A program made the position numbers and the translations under genes. Of a stretch of 51,941 bases of DNA, positions 23,339 through 31,128 are shown one piece after another (positions within the stretch are counted from its first letter, which is position 1; every line of letters begins with the position of its first letter). Below the pieces are notes generated by a model that worked only from the letters and a program-made list of their open reading frames with translations, was not told the DNA's origin and ran no database searches. Source of the stretch: UBA1494_A sp963973975 (GTDB taxonomy: Bacteria; Bacteroidota; Bacteroidia; Flavobacteriales_E; Vicingaceae). The DNA lies in the NCBI GenBank assembly GCA_963973975.1, contig CAXBCF010000021.1:1-51941 (forward strand). The letters are read 5' to 3'.

Positions 23339-24739
23339 TTACCTACCTCCAGATCTAGAAGGTCTTGATGGAGTACTTCTTCCACCACCACCATCACCTG
23401 AACTTCTAGAAGGGCTGAAGCTTGGAGAAGAAGGGGTATAACTCGGTGTACTTCTGTTATAGCTAGGTGTACTTCTGTTAAAATTAGGAGTACTTCTAGA
23501 AGGACGCGTTTGCTGCTGTGGCTGGTATTGCCTATTTGGTTGCACCTGCTGTGGTCGACTTTCATACTGACGTGGCGCAGGGCGACTAGGCTGGTTGTAA
23601 GAATTATTATTCCTAGGATTTACAGTTCTAGGTGTAGTATTCATAGGACTTTCATTATTAGGAGTTATTGTTCTACTCGGACGAGCATTTGGTGCAGGTC
23701 TAGTATATGAATTACGATCGTTTGCAGACCTATATCGCTCTGGTGTTGCAGATCTTGTTGGGGTATTGGTTCTAACACCCTCACGACTTGGTCGAGCACT
23801 TGGAGAATCACCACTTTTTGGTGCGTTTCCATCTAGTTTTCTAACTTCTCTAGTTGGACGGTTTGTTACGTCTCCACGAGTATAAGTCGGAGAACCACTA
23901 CTTCCTCTTGGAGTGGTCAAGTTTCTTCTGTTGGAAGTATTAGAATTGTCAATGTGAATTCCACCTCCATGATTGTGATTTCTATAATAATTTCTTGAAT
24001 AAAAACCATTCATAAACCCTTGATTGTAGCCCATCATGTAGTTATTGAAACCAAAACCTCCATAACCAAAACCTCCAAATCCTAAACCATAAGGATGAAA
24101 GCCAAAAGGATTCCAAGGATCATAAAAGCCAAATCCATAAGGATTATAAAAGTTATTTCTAAATCGATTAAAACCAAATCCTACTCCATAGCCAACACCA
24201 ACATTCCATCCGTTAAAAGAATTCCAACCTATGCCAACTGTAGTTCTTGGCATAAATGGATCCCAATAATTTCCATACAAAACTGGTGCAGCGAAAAAAG
24301 GATCTTGAGTATAAAGAATTCGATCTCTTTGATATGGATCATAGGTGTTGAATGAACGAACAGGAGAGTTAATCTGATTTAAAGATCTTGCATAATCTTC
24401 ATCATAATAAGTAACCTCTTCTGTTGAATTGTTAGTATAAGAATCACTTGGTTGATTGTTTTCTAACGCTTCAGCTTGAGTATACCTGTTTTGGTAAATA
24501 GACTCAGGATAAGTTGAATTATTTTCTTCATTAACATAACGATTTTCATAAGAACCATCATAACTCAACTTATTTGTTTTATTGAAATCTTCTCGAGGAT
24601 CTTTTTTAACCTTATTTATAGGATCGTTTTTTGGATTATAATACAAGTCATCGTAGGCATAAGGAGCATAAGAAGTAGAACAAGCCGCAAATAAACCTGC
24701 GATGAAGAATAAGAAGAGGTATTTGGCTGAAGTTTTCAT
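23339..24739 (-). CDS. Low-complexity Tyr/Gly- and Arg/Ser/Pro-rich lipoprotein
   Basis: A 466-residue predicted lipoprotein (lipobox GLFAAC, Cys at about 20). The middle (about 140-250) is rich in Gly, Phe, Tyr and Asn, with repeats such as GVGYGVGFGFNRFRNNF and YGLGFGGFGYGGFGFNNY. The C-terminal part (about 270-466) is an Arg/Ser/Thr/Pro-rich tail with tandem FNRSTPSYNRSTPSY units ending in Gly and Arg. The tail must be largely disordered and strongly basic. The function is unknown; I infer an envelope or surface role from the lipobox and from the FadL-like gene 29 bases downstream. It is divergent from proS. Confidence 0.7.
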   Translation of the reverse strand: MKTSAKYLFLFFIAGLFAACSTSYAPYAYDDLYYNPKNDPINKVKKDPREDFNKTNKLSYDGSYENRYVNEENNSTYPESIYQNRYTQAEALENNQPSDSYTNNSTEEVTYYDEDYARSLNQINSPVRSFNTYDPYQRDRILYTQDPFFAAPVLYGNYWDPFMPRTTVGIGWNSFNGWNVGVGYGVGFGFNRFRNNFYNPYGFGFYDPWNPFGFHPYGLGFGGFGYGGFGFNNYMMGYNQGFMNGFYSRNYYRNHNHGGGIHIDNSNTSNRRNLTTPRGSSGSPTYTRGDVTNRPTREVRKLDGNAPKSGDSPSARPSREGVRTNTPTRSATPERYRSANDRNSYTRPAPNARPSRTITPNNESPMNTTPRTVNPRNNNSYNQPSRPAPRQYESRPQQVQPNRQYQPQQQTRPSRSTPNFNRSTPSYNRSTPSYTPSSPSFSPSRSSGDGGGGRSTPSRPSRSGGR

Positions 24740-24786
24740 TGTGCAATAATTTTAATTTTCTTTACAGTATTAAATTCTTTAATCAA

Positions 24787-24794
24787 TACTTTTG
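24787..24794 (+). promoter_or_regulatory. Putative -7 box (TAnnTTTG) of proS
   Basis: TACTTTTG matches the consensus exactly, 40 bases before the proS ATG at 24835. It lies inside an upstream frame extension that would otherwise be read as an extra N-terminus, which supports the shorter start. Confidence 0.5.
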
Positions 24795-24834
24795 TTCGTC
24801 AGAATATACAAATAACAAATTTTATACCAAAATT

Positions 24835-26313
24835 ATGGCTAAAGGACTTACAAGTCGAAAAGAAGATTATTCGAAGTGGTACAACGAAATAATAGAACAA
24901 GCGGATTTAGCGGAACACTCTGCTGTGCGAGGTTGTATGGTTATTAAACCTTACGGTTATGCAATTTGGGAAAAAATGCAGCAACAGCTCGATAAAATGT
25001 TTAAAGCAACGGGGCATAGCAATGCTTATTTTCCATTATTCGTGCCAAAAAGCTTGTTTGAAGCAGAGGAAAAAAATGCAGAGGGTTTTGCAAAAGAATG
25101 CGCAATAGTAACTCATTATCGCTTAAAAACAGATCCAAATAATAAAAGTAAATTGATAGTAGATGAAACTGCTAAGCTAGAAGAAGAGTTAATCGTTCGT
25201 CCAACCTCAGAAGCCATTATTTGGAACACCTATAAAAATTGGATACAGTCATACCGTGATTTACCAATTTTAATCAATCAATGGGCAAATGTTGTTCGTT
25301 GGGAAATGAGAACGCGTTTATTTTTGAGGACAGCTGAATTTCTTTGGCAAGAAGGACATACTGCTCATGCAACATCTGAAGAGGCTATTGAAGAGACGAA
25401 AATGATTTTAGATATTTACAGTGAATTTGCTGAAAGTTTTATGGCAATGCCTGTAATAAAAGGAGTGAAATCTGAAAGTGAACGTTTCGCTGGAGCAGTT
25501 GAAACCTATTGTATTGAAGCTTTGATGCAAGATGGAAAAGCGCTTCAGGCAGGTACATCTCACTTTTTAGGACAGAATTTTGCCAAAGCATTTGATGTAA
25601 AATTTGCTGATAAAGAAGGAAAGTTAGAACATGTTTGGGCTAGTTCATGGGGAGTTTCTACTCGCTTAATGGGAGCTTTAGTAATGACACATTCAGATGA
25701 CCAAGGTTTGGTGTTGCCGCCAAAATTAGCACCTTATCAAGTGGTAATGGTTCCCATTTATAAAGGCGATGAGCAGAGAATACAAATAGTAAATCAATTG
25801 AAAGTACTTAAAGCAGAGTTAGAAGCGAAAGGAGTTACAGTTAAGTTAGACGACAGAGATACTCACAAACCTGGTTGGAAGTTCGCTGAATATGAAATGA
25901 AAGGAGTGCCTTTGAGAATTGCAATGGGACCAAGAGATTTAGAAGCTCATACCGTTGAGATGGCAAGAAGGGATACTTTAGAGAAAAAAGTGTATAATCA
26001 AACTGATATTGTAGTGAAAGTTCAGCATTTACTAGAAAAAATCCAAGAGAACTTGTACACTAAAGCTGTTGATTTTAGAGAGGAGAGTACGCATCATGCT
26101 ACTTCTTTAGATGAACTAAAATCAATTCTAAAAGAAAAGGGTGGTTTTGTTTATGCACATTGGGATGGAACCGCAGAAACCGAAGAAAAAATTAAACAAT
26201 TGACAAAAGCAACTATTCGCTGTATTCCTATAGATGGACCTTCAAAGCTTGGAAAATGCATTGTAAGTGGAAATCCTTCTGTGAAACAAGTAATTTTCGC
26301 TAAAGCATACTAA
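24835..26313 (+). CDS. proS: Prolyl-tRNA synthetase, archaeal/eukaryal type
   Basis: Class II synthetase of 492 residues that lacks the INS editing insertion of E. coli ProRS and has the C-terminal zinc-like extension region of the archaeal/eukaryal type, common in Bacteroidota. Motif 2 is VVRWEMRTRLFLRTAEFLWQEGHTAHA; the sequence ends with RCIPIDG...GKCIVSGNPSVKQVIFAKAY. I start at ATG 24835 (MAKGLTSRKEDYSKWY). The frame stays open to 24739, but the added residues are not family-like and cover the promoter box. It is followed by an unknown gene, tRNA-Glu and rpsT. Confidence 0.95.
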   Translation: MAKGLTSRKEDYSKWYNEIIEQADLAEHSAVRGCMVIKPYGYAIWEKMQQQLDKMFKATGHSNAYFPLFVPKSLFEAEEKNAEGFAKECAIVTHYRLKTDPNNKSKLIVDETAKLEEELIVRPTSEAIIWNTYKNWIQSYRDLPILINQWANVVRWEMRTRLFLRTAEFLWQEGHTAHATSEEAIEETKMILDIYSEFAESFMAMPVIKGVKSESERFAGAVETYCIEALMQDGKALQAGTSHFLGQNFAKAFDVKFADKEGKLEHVWASSWGVSTRLMGALVMTHSDDQGLVLPPKLAPYQVVMVPIYKGDEQRIQIVNQLKVLKAELEAKGVTVKLDDRDTHKPGWKFAEYEMKGVPLRIAMGPRDLEAHTVEMARRDTLEKKVYNQTDIVVKVQHLLEKIQENLYTKAVDFREESTHHATSLDELKSILKEKGGFVYAHWDGTAETEEKIKQLTKATIRCIPIDGPSKLGKCIVSGNPSVKQVIFAKAY

Positions 26314-26362
26314 ACCTGATAAGTTTTCGAAATAGGATTAATTAAAAATATAATTGAAGTAT

Positions 26363-27061
26363 ATGAAGAAAGACAAAAAAAATGAAAAGTTTAATCAAAT
26401 AGTGAACATTATTCAAACGAAAGCATCAATTAAACAATTGATTTATCGAAATACGTATTCAGCATTTGAGCTTTTAAAGAATAAAGCTAAGGAAGTTATC
26501 GATGATTTAATTTTAGAGGAAAAGAAGTTTGATGAAAATGTCCTTATTACTTTCACTGAGAAAGGAGTCTTTGAATTTGAGTTGATTATTGGAGGTGATG
26601 TGATTTTATTTCAAATGCATAGCAATGTTTTTGATTTTGACCAGTCTCATTTAATTCATCAATCGAGTTATGTGAAAGAAGATCCCAACAGAAGCTATTG
26701 TGGTATGATTAATATTTTCAATTTTCTCGCTGATTCAGTAAAATACAACCGATTTGATGATTCTGCTTACTTAATAGGGAGAGCCTTTATAAATATGGAC
26801 AATCACTTCTTCTTAGAAGGGAAACGTCAACTAAATTTTATTCATAACGATTTTATCAACGAAACAATTGATCAAGCTTGTGTAAAGGATATTGTTCAAA
26901 ATTCAATTTTGTATTCAATGGATTTTGACTTGTTTACACCACCATACTCGAATGTACAAGAGATTTCGGTTGGGCAACTACTTCAAGAAGCTTCTGGAAT
27001 GCGTCAAAAGACAGGGAAACGAATGGGATATAAATTTAGTTACGAAGGTGGAGAAATGTAA
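26363..27061 (+). CDS. Protein of unknown function downstream of proS
   Basis: A 232-residue soluble protein without signal peptide. The N-terminus is Lys-rich. Notable blocks are VLITFTEKGVFEFELIIGGDVILFQMHSNVF, YCGMINIFNFLADSVKYNR, YLIGRAFINMDNHFFLEGKRQL and a Gln/Gly-rich end (RQKTGKRMGYKFSYEGGEM). I do not recognise the family. ATG 26363 is preferred to the in-frame TTG at 26354. It follows proS by 49 bases on the same strand and precedes tRNA-Glu by 135. Confidence 0.65.
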   Translation: MKKDKKNEKFNQIVNIIQTKASIKQLIYRNTYSAFELLKNKAKEVIDDLILEEKKFDENVLITFTEKGVFEFELIIGGDVILFQMHSNVFDFDQSHLIHQSSYVKEDPNRSYCGMINIFNFLADSVKYNRFDDSAYLIGRAFINMDNHFFLEGKRQLNFIHNDFINETIDQACVKDIVQNSILYSMDFDLFTPPYSNVQEISVGQLLQEASGMRQKTGKRMGYKFSYEGGEM

Positions 27062-27163
27062 TTATAACTTCATTGCAATCAGGTCTTTTTTTACCAAAAA
27101 TAATTTCTTGAAAATAATTCCATAAAAATTTGTTGTTTTTATTATCAATTATCAAAAATCTAT

Positions 27164-27171
27164 TACATTTG
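27164..27171 (+). promoter_or_regulatory. Putative -7 box (TAnnTTTG) of tRNA-Glu
   Basis: TACATTTG matches the consensus exactly, 25 bases before the 5' end of tRNA-Glu, so transcription of the tRNA and rpsT can start independently of proS. Confidence 0.5.
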
Positions 27172-27196
27172 CACTCCGAATTTTTGGAAAAATAAC

Positions 27197-27268
27197 GGTC
27201 CGTTCGTCTAGGGGTTAGGACGCCAGGTTTTCATCCTGGTAACAGGGGTTCGATTCCCCTACGGACTG
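27197..27268 (+). tRNA. tRNA-Glu, anticodon TTC
   Basis: A complete 72-base cloverleaf. The acceptor stem is GGTCCGT with ACGGACT (a G-U closing pair at position 1-72) and discriminator G. The anticodon stem CCAGG/CCTGG encloses the loop TTTTCAT, giving anticodon TTC. The T-arm is CAGGGGTTCGATTCCCCT, with the standard GTTCGAT loop. The CCA end is not encoded (GCA follows). It lies 17 bases upstream of rpsT and is probably processed from a joint transcript. Confidence 0.97.
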
Positions 27269-27285
27269 CAAAATTATAATATATT

Positions 27286-27540
27286 ATGGCTAATCATAAG
27301 TCGGCTTTAAAGCGCATCAGACAGACAACAAAAAGAAACTTGCAAAACAAGTATTATGCTAAAACTACGCGTAATGCAATTGCAGGCCTAAGAGCAACAG
27401 AAGATAAAAAAGAAGCTGAAAAAGCGCTTCCTAAAATTACTTCAATGATTGATCGTTTGGCTAAGAAAAACATTATTCACAAGAATAAGGCTTCAAACCT
27501 AAAGTCAAAATTAACTTTGCATGTTGCTGCATTAGCATAA
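27286..27540 (+). CDS. rpsT: 30S ribosomal protein S20
   Basis: An 84-residue basic helical S20, normal length, starting MANHKSALKRIRQTTKRNLQNK and carrying MIDRLAKKNIIHKNKASNLKSKL near the end, the family signatures. It binds 16S rRNA in early 30S assembly. It follows tRNA-Glu by 17 bases and ends before a clear terminator. Confidence 0.97.
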   Translation: MANHKSALKRIRQTTKRNLQNKYYAKTTRNAIAGLRATEDKKEAEKALPKITSMIDRLAKKNIIHKNKASNLKSKLTLHVAALA

Positions 27541-27558
27541 TTGATTAATAGAATTCTT

Positions 27559-27590
27559 AAAAAGCCGAAAAGAAATTTTCGGCTTTTTTT
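27559..27590. terminator. Bidirectional terminator between rpsT and the phosphoesterase gene
   Basis: AAAAAGCCGAAAA pairs with TTTTCGGCTTTTT around the tetraloop GAAA, followed by more T. Thirteen base pairs in total. A-rich and T-rich flanks let it work in both directions. It touches the stop codon of the phosphoesterase gene on the minus strand. Confidence 0.9.
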
Positions 27591-28284
27591 ATTGGTCAAT
27601 GTTTCTGAAAAGGTGTATTGCGTAGTTGTCTAGATCTAGACAAAGCAAATTTCCTTGTTCTTTTGAGTTAAAATTCACACAGCCATTATCAATGCACAAT
27701 TTTCTTTTCTGACTTTTTATTCTTTGCACAATCTTAGATAAATCAGTTGGTGTGTGTCCAATAATGATTTTTCTTTCCCCAATGTATTTCTTTTTTGCTT
27801 TAAAGCTTCTAGCATTCAACATGTATTGAACATCTTGAAAAGGAACTCCCTCTTTAAAGTTAAAACCTGCGTGAACGAGGTAATAATCGTCTAAAACTAA
27901 GTAGTGGAATGCTTCTTCAAGCAATTCCTTATAAGTTATTTTTAGATTTCCCGCTTCATCGAGGAGGTTTTCGGAATGATAGGTTTGGACAATTCTTTTT
28001 CTTAGAGCAAGTGACTTATTTGCGGCATGTAAGATAATTTGTTCATGGTTGCCCATTAAGATAAATACTTGATAGCCCTTAGATTTTAATTCAATTACAT
28101 AATCTAATACTTCAAAGCTTTTTGGGCCACGATTGATTAAATCGCCAATTATATAAAGGTGGTCGTTAATGCTGAGTTTTATTTGATCAACTAATGCTTT
28201 AAAGGTATTTGCACAGCCGTGTATGTCGCTGATAGCATATCGCCTTCCATTTACTGGTCTTTCGACTTCTAAGAAATTAACCAT
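27589..28284 (-). CDS. Calcineurin-like metallophosphoesterase (serine/threonine-phosphatase type)
   Basis: A 231-residue cytosolic phosphoesterase with the full metal-site set: DIHG (about 19-22), GDLINRG, GNHE, VHAG and GHTP. The layout resembles PrpE/ApaH-like and bacterial PPP-type phosphatases, which hydrolyse phosphoproteins or dinucleotide polyphosphates with two metal ions. The substrate cannot be read from sequence. It starts 24 bases after the 939-residue subtilase on the same strand and may be the last gene of that operon. It ends in a terminator. Confidence 0.85.
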   Translation of the reverse strand: MVNFLEVERPVNGRRYAISDIHGCANTFKALVDQIKLSINDHLYIIGDLINRGPKSFEVLDYVIELKSKGYQVFILMGNHEQIILHAANKSLALRKRIVQTYHSENLLDEAGNLKITYKELLEEAFHYLVLDDYYLVHAGFNFKEGVPFQDVQYMLNARSFKAKKKYIGERKIIIGHTPTDLSKIVQRIKSQKRKLCIDNGCVNFNSKEQGNLLCLDLDNYAIHLFRNIDQ

Positions 28285-28308
28285 TTTGAAGATTCAATCA
28301 AAAGCATA

Positions 28309-31128
28309 TTAATGTGTCACCACGAAGTTATTTTTGATTGTAAAACTATCACCATTTATTTCTAAAAGATATAAACCAGTTTTCAACTTTGAAGTTTCAA
28401 TGTTAAATTGATGCTTTCCCTTTGATAGTCCTCCTTTATTTTCTTCGCAAACTAATTTACCTTGCAGGTCATGAATTCGAACTTTTAATTGACTACTCTC
28501 TTTTAAGTCAAAATTGACTGTCAAGTACTCATTTGATGGATTTGGATAGAGCTTTAGGTTTGAAACATGGTTAAAGCGGTTAAATTCAGGAATACCAATT
28601 ACCAAGTCATTAAAAATGATACTTATACTATCTGCTTCTCTTTCTAATTCTGCAATCGATTGACCTACAATAATTGCTATAGCAATGAGTTGACTGCTGT
28701 CTGCTTCTAAATTAAATGGGCCGACTGAATTTACATCTAGTATGTCATTTCCATTTGGGTTTACATTTCCTGCTTGAGGACGATTGCTGCTGATAGCTAA
28801 ATATTTTTCAGCTGATGAAAAACCATCTATAATATTAATTCCACCACCGCCGCCACTTTCATTATCGATGCCGTAGTGAAAATTGTTTAAACTATCTGAA
28901 AGTATTTTAACACCAACATATAAATTAGTGTCAGTAGAGTAGGATATACCCATTTTTCTTTGAGCATCATAGGTGACCTTGTTTGTTAAATAATTCTCTA
29001 TGTCCCAATCTAAGATAAGTCCTGCATGTAAGTTGAAAAGCTTGCTGTTGCTAGTATTTTTAATTTTATAGACATACACGATGGTATTACTTAAATCTGT
29101 GCGAGTAAAACCAAGGTTTATTTGAGAAATTTCTAGATTTGTTGGAGTAGCTAATTTTTCATCATTAAATAGCGCCTGGGTTTCAAAGTCAGAAGTATCA
29201 GATTGAATAGGCACTACTGTTTTGATGATTTCAAAATCGTCATCATCTGAAGCATCACCTCGGAATCGGTTGGGAATGTAATTGGCTGAATTACCAACAA
29301 TAAAAGTCCCGTCAAACAATAATGAATTTCCATTCAGGTATTTAATTCCTTCTCCAAGTGTATTGTTGTCACCTGAATAACCAATGCCTCCATTACTAGT
29401 AATTGTAACTGTTAAATTATTCTCATTAAGAGTTAAGTAATCAGGATTAATAGTAAGGTTTAAATATATTTTTCTTGTATAAGAATTGCTATTGGCACTA
29501 ACTGTTACTTCTAAATCAATCTTCTCGTTAAAGTTTAAGCTAGGATTAACTACCAATAGAAAAGGGTCATGATTGTTTGATATTGAGTCAAATGTGTTGA
29601 GGTTTCCCAAATTTGTAGAACCATCAATTACAGTAAGTTTATTGTTGATAACTCGAATGCTTGCTGTAGCATTGTTAGCATTGGCTAGGTAGTTAATGAA
29701 ATTGCCCCATATTTTAATAGTATCTCCAGTTGAAAAAAGATCATTTACTCCGTCTGTGATTACTCTATTTTCAAAATCTATTCCGGGGCTAGTTGAATCA
29801 ATCAATGCCTTATAAACATTTACTCTTCCAACACCCATTTTATTGTTAAAACGAATGTCATTGACTGCATCAACATTATCTGCTGTAGACAATAATTTAT
29901 GCATGACTTGCTTGTTGGTGTAATTTGGGAAATGAGATTTAACAAGTGCTGCGACACCTGATACTACAGGAGCTGCCATAGAAGTACCTCCTGAAATTCC
30001 ATAATTATTATTCTCTCTTGCACAATACATATCTTCTCCAGGGGCAAAAATATCAACCCAATATCCAAAATTTGATGATTGCTTGATGGTATCACCTTCT
30101 AAAAGCGAACCTACAGAAAGCACATTGTCGTAAGCTGCAGGATAAAAAGGCATCTCAATTCCAGTTCCAGTATTTGGTCCTGAAAATGGACCATTTCCAA
30201 CTGCCCCAATAACCAAAGCCCCTTTGTTAATAGCAGCGTAGTTCACAATGTCCTGAGCTAAGTTGGAATAATTATAACCACCCCAAGAATTATTGATGAT
30301 GAAAGCTCCTGCATCTGCAGCGAAGATAATGCCATCATACGCGCCAGTCAGTCTTCCCGTATTTTCATCGTCGATTCTAACAGTTAGTATCCTTGAATTA
30401 AATCCAACTCCGCTAATTCCTGTAACGTTATCAGTTGCAGCGCTTGCAATGCTTGCAACATTAGTTCCATGTCCGCTTCGGCTGTAAGATGCATCATTAT
30501 CGTTGTTTGCTACATCCCAACCATTGAAATTATCAATATACCCATCATTATCATCGTCAATTCCATTAATTGGATCATCATAATTGTAGGCGAAATTTGC
30601 TTTTAAATCAGCATGAGCTGTATCTGAACCAGTGTCAATAATTGCAATAACTACATTTGTGTCGCCCTTTTCAATATCCCAAGCATCAAAAGCTTGAATA
30701 GCTCCCAAGTACCACTGTCTAAAATTTGAAGTATCATTAGGAGTGTATGCCAATTGATTGATATATTCAAACTCAACATATTCTACACTTTGATTATTTT
30801 CAAGTTGTCTTTTTACTTTTTCAAGGTTTCTTGTTTCATCAAATTTGAATCGATAGATAGTGTTTAGATTCACTAATTTTCGACCATCAGCTGCTTTTTT
30901 AGTCTTAGGAGCTTTGTGATTAGGAAATAATTTTTCAACAGAAAGGACATTTTCTTCACTTACAATTTTTTGAAGAGAAGGAATTGCAATGTTAGATTTG
31001 AGGCATTTTTCCCCGTGAATTGGTTTTACCTTAACAATTAATACACCTTCAAGGTACTCTTCTTGATTTTGCGAATAGGCTGTAAATGCAAATAACATAC
31101 TTAAAGCTAGAAAAATACTGTTTTTCAT
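28309..31128 (-). CDS. Secreted S8 peptidase (subtilase) with type IX sorting domain
   Basis: A 939-residue secreted serine protease. Order: signal peptide (1-19), propeptide-like region (about 22-125), S8 catalytic domain (about 155-440) with the triad Asp165 (IIDTG), His220 (GHGTNVA) and Ser383 (GGTSMAAP) and oxyanion Asn312. An acidic Asp-rich insert (GIDDDNDGYIDN) near 190-200 probably binds calcium. A beta-rich central region follows. A C-terminal type A T9SS sorting domain (about 860-939) begins LYPNPSNEYL and contains KGKHQFNIETSKLKTGLYLL. All key residues are present, so it is probably active at the cell surface or released. It starts directly at the stop codon of the previous subtilase gene (TAGATG). 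Confidence 0.93.
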   Translation of the reverse strand: MKNSIFLALSMLFAFTAYSQNQEEYLEGVLIVKVKPIHGEKCLKSNIAIPSLQKIVSEENVLSVEKLFPNHKAPKTKKAADGRKLVNLNTIYRFKFDETRNLEKVKRQLENNQSVEYVEFEYINQLAYTPNDTSNFRQWYLGAIQAFDAWDIEKGDTNVVIAIIDTGSDTAHADLKANFAYNYDDPINGIDDDNDGYIDNFNGWDVANNDNDASYSRSGHGTNVASIASAATDNVTGISGVGFNSRILTVRIDDENTGRLTGAYDGIIFAADAGAFIINNSWGGYNYSNLAQDIVNYAAINKGALVIGAVGNGPFSGPNTGTGIEMPFYPAAYDNVLSVGSLLEGDTIKQSSNFGYWVDIFAPGEDMYCARENNNYGISGGTSMAAPVVSGVAALVKSHFPNYTNKQVMHKLLSTADNVDAVNDIRFNNKMGVGRVNVYKALIDSTSPGIDFENRVITDGVNDLFSTGDTIKIWGNFINYLANANNATASIRVINNKLTVIDGSTNLGNLNTFDSISNNHDPFLLVVNPSLNFNEKIDLEVTVSANSNSYTRKIYLNLTINPDYLTLNENNLTVTITSNGGIGYSGDNNTLGEGIKYLNGNSLLFDGTFIVGNSANYIPNRFRGDASDDDDFEIIKTVVPIQSDTSDFETQALFNDEKLATPTNLEISQINLGFTRTDLSNTIVYVYKIKNTSNSKLFNLHAGLILDWDIENYLTNKVTYDAQRKMGISYSTDTNLYVGVKILSDSLNNFHYGIDNESGGGGGINIIDGFSSAEKYLAISSNRPQAGNVNPNGNDILDVNSVGPFNLEADSSQLIAIAIIVGQSIAELEREADSISIIFNDLVIGIPEFNRFNHVSNLKLYPNPSNEYLTVNFDLKESSQLKVRIHDLQGKLVCEENKGGLSKGKHQFNIETSKLKTGLYLLEINGDSFTIKNNFVVTH

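Noticed and set aside
23400..23500. Short regular repeats as a CRISPR array
   Set aside because: They are in-frame protein repeats (RSTPSYN units) without spacers of fixed length and without cas genes nearby.
23510..23710. Plus-strand frames opposite the low-complexity lipoprotein (also 24095-24355)
   Set aside because: They arise from the biased codons of the repeat tail and Gly-rich middle and have no independent support.
24739..24834. N-terminal extension of ProRS by 32 residues
   Set aside because: It covers a consensus promoter box, is rich in Asn, Phe and Tyr and is unlike any ProRS N-terminus; the standard start is at 24835.
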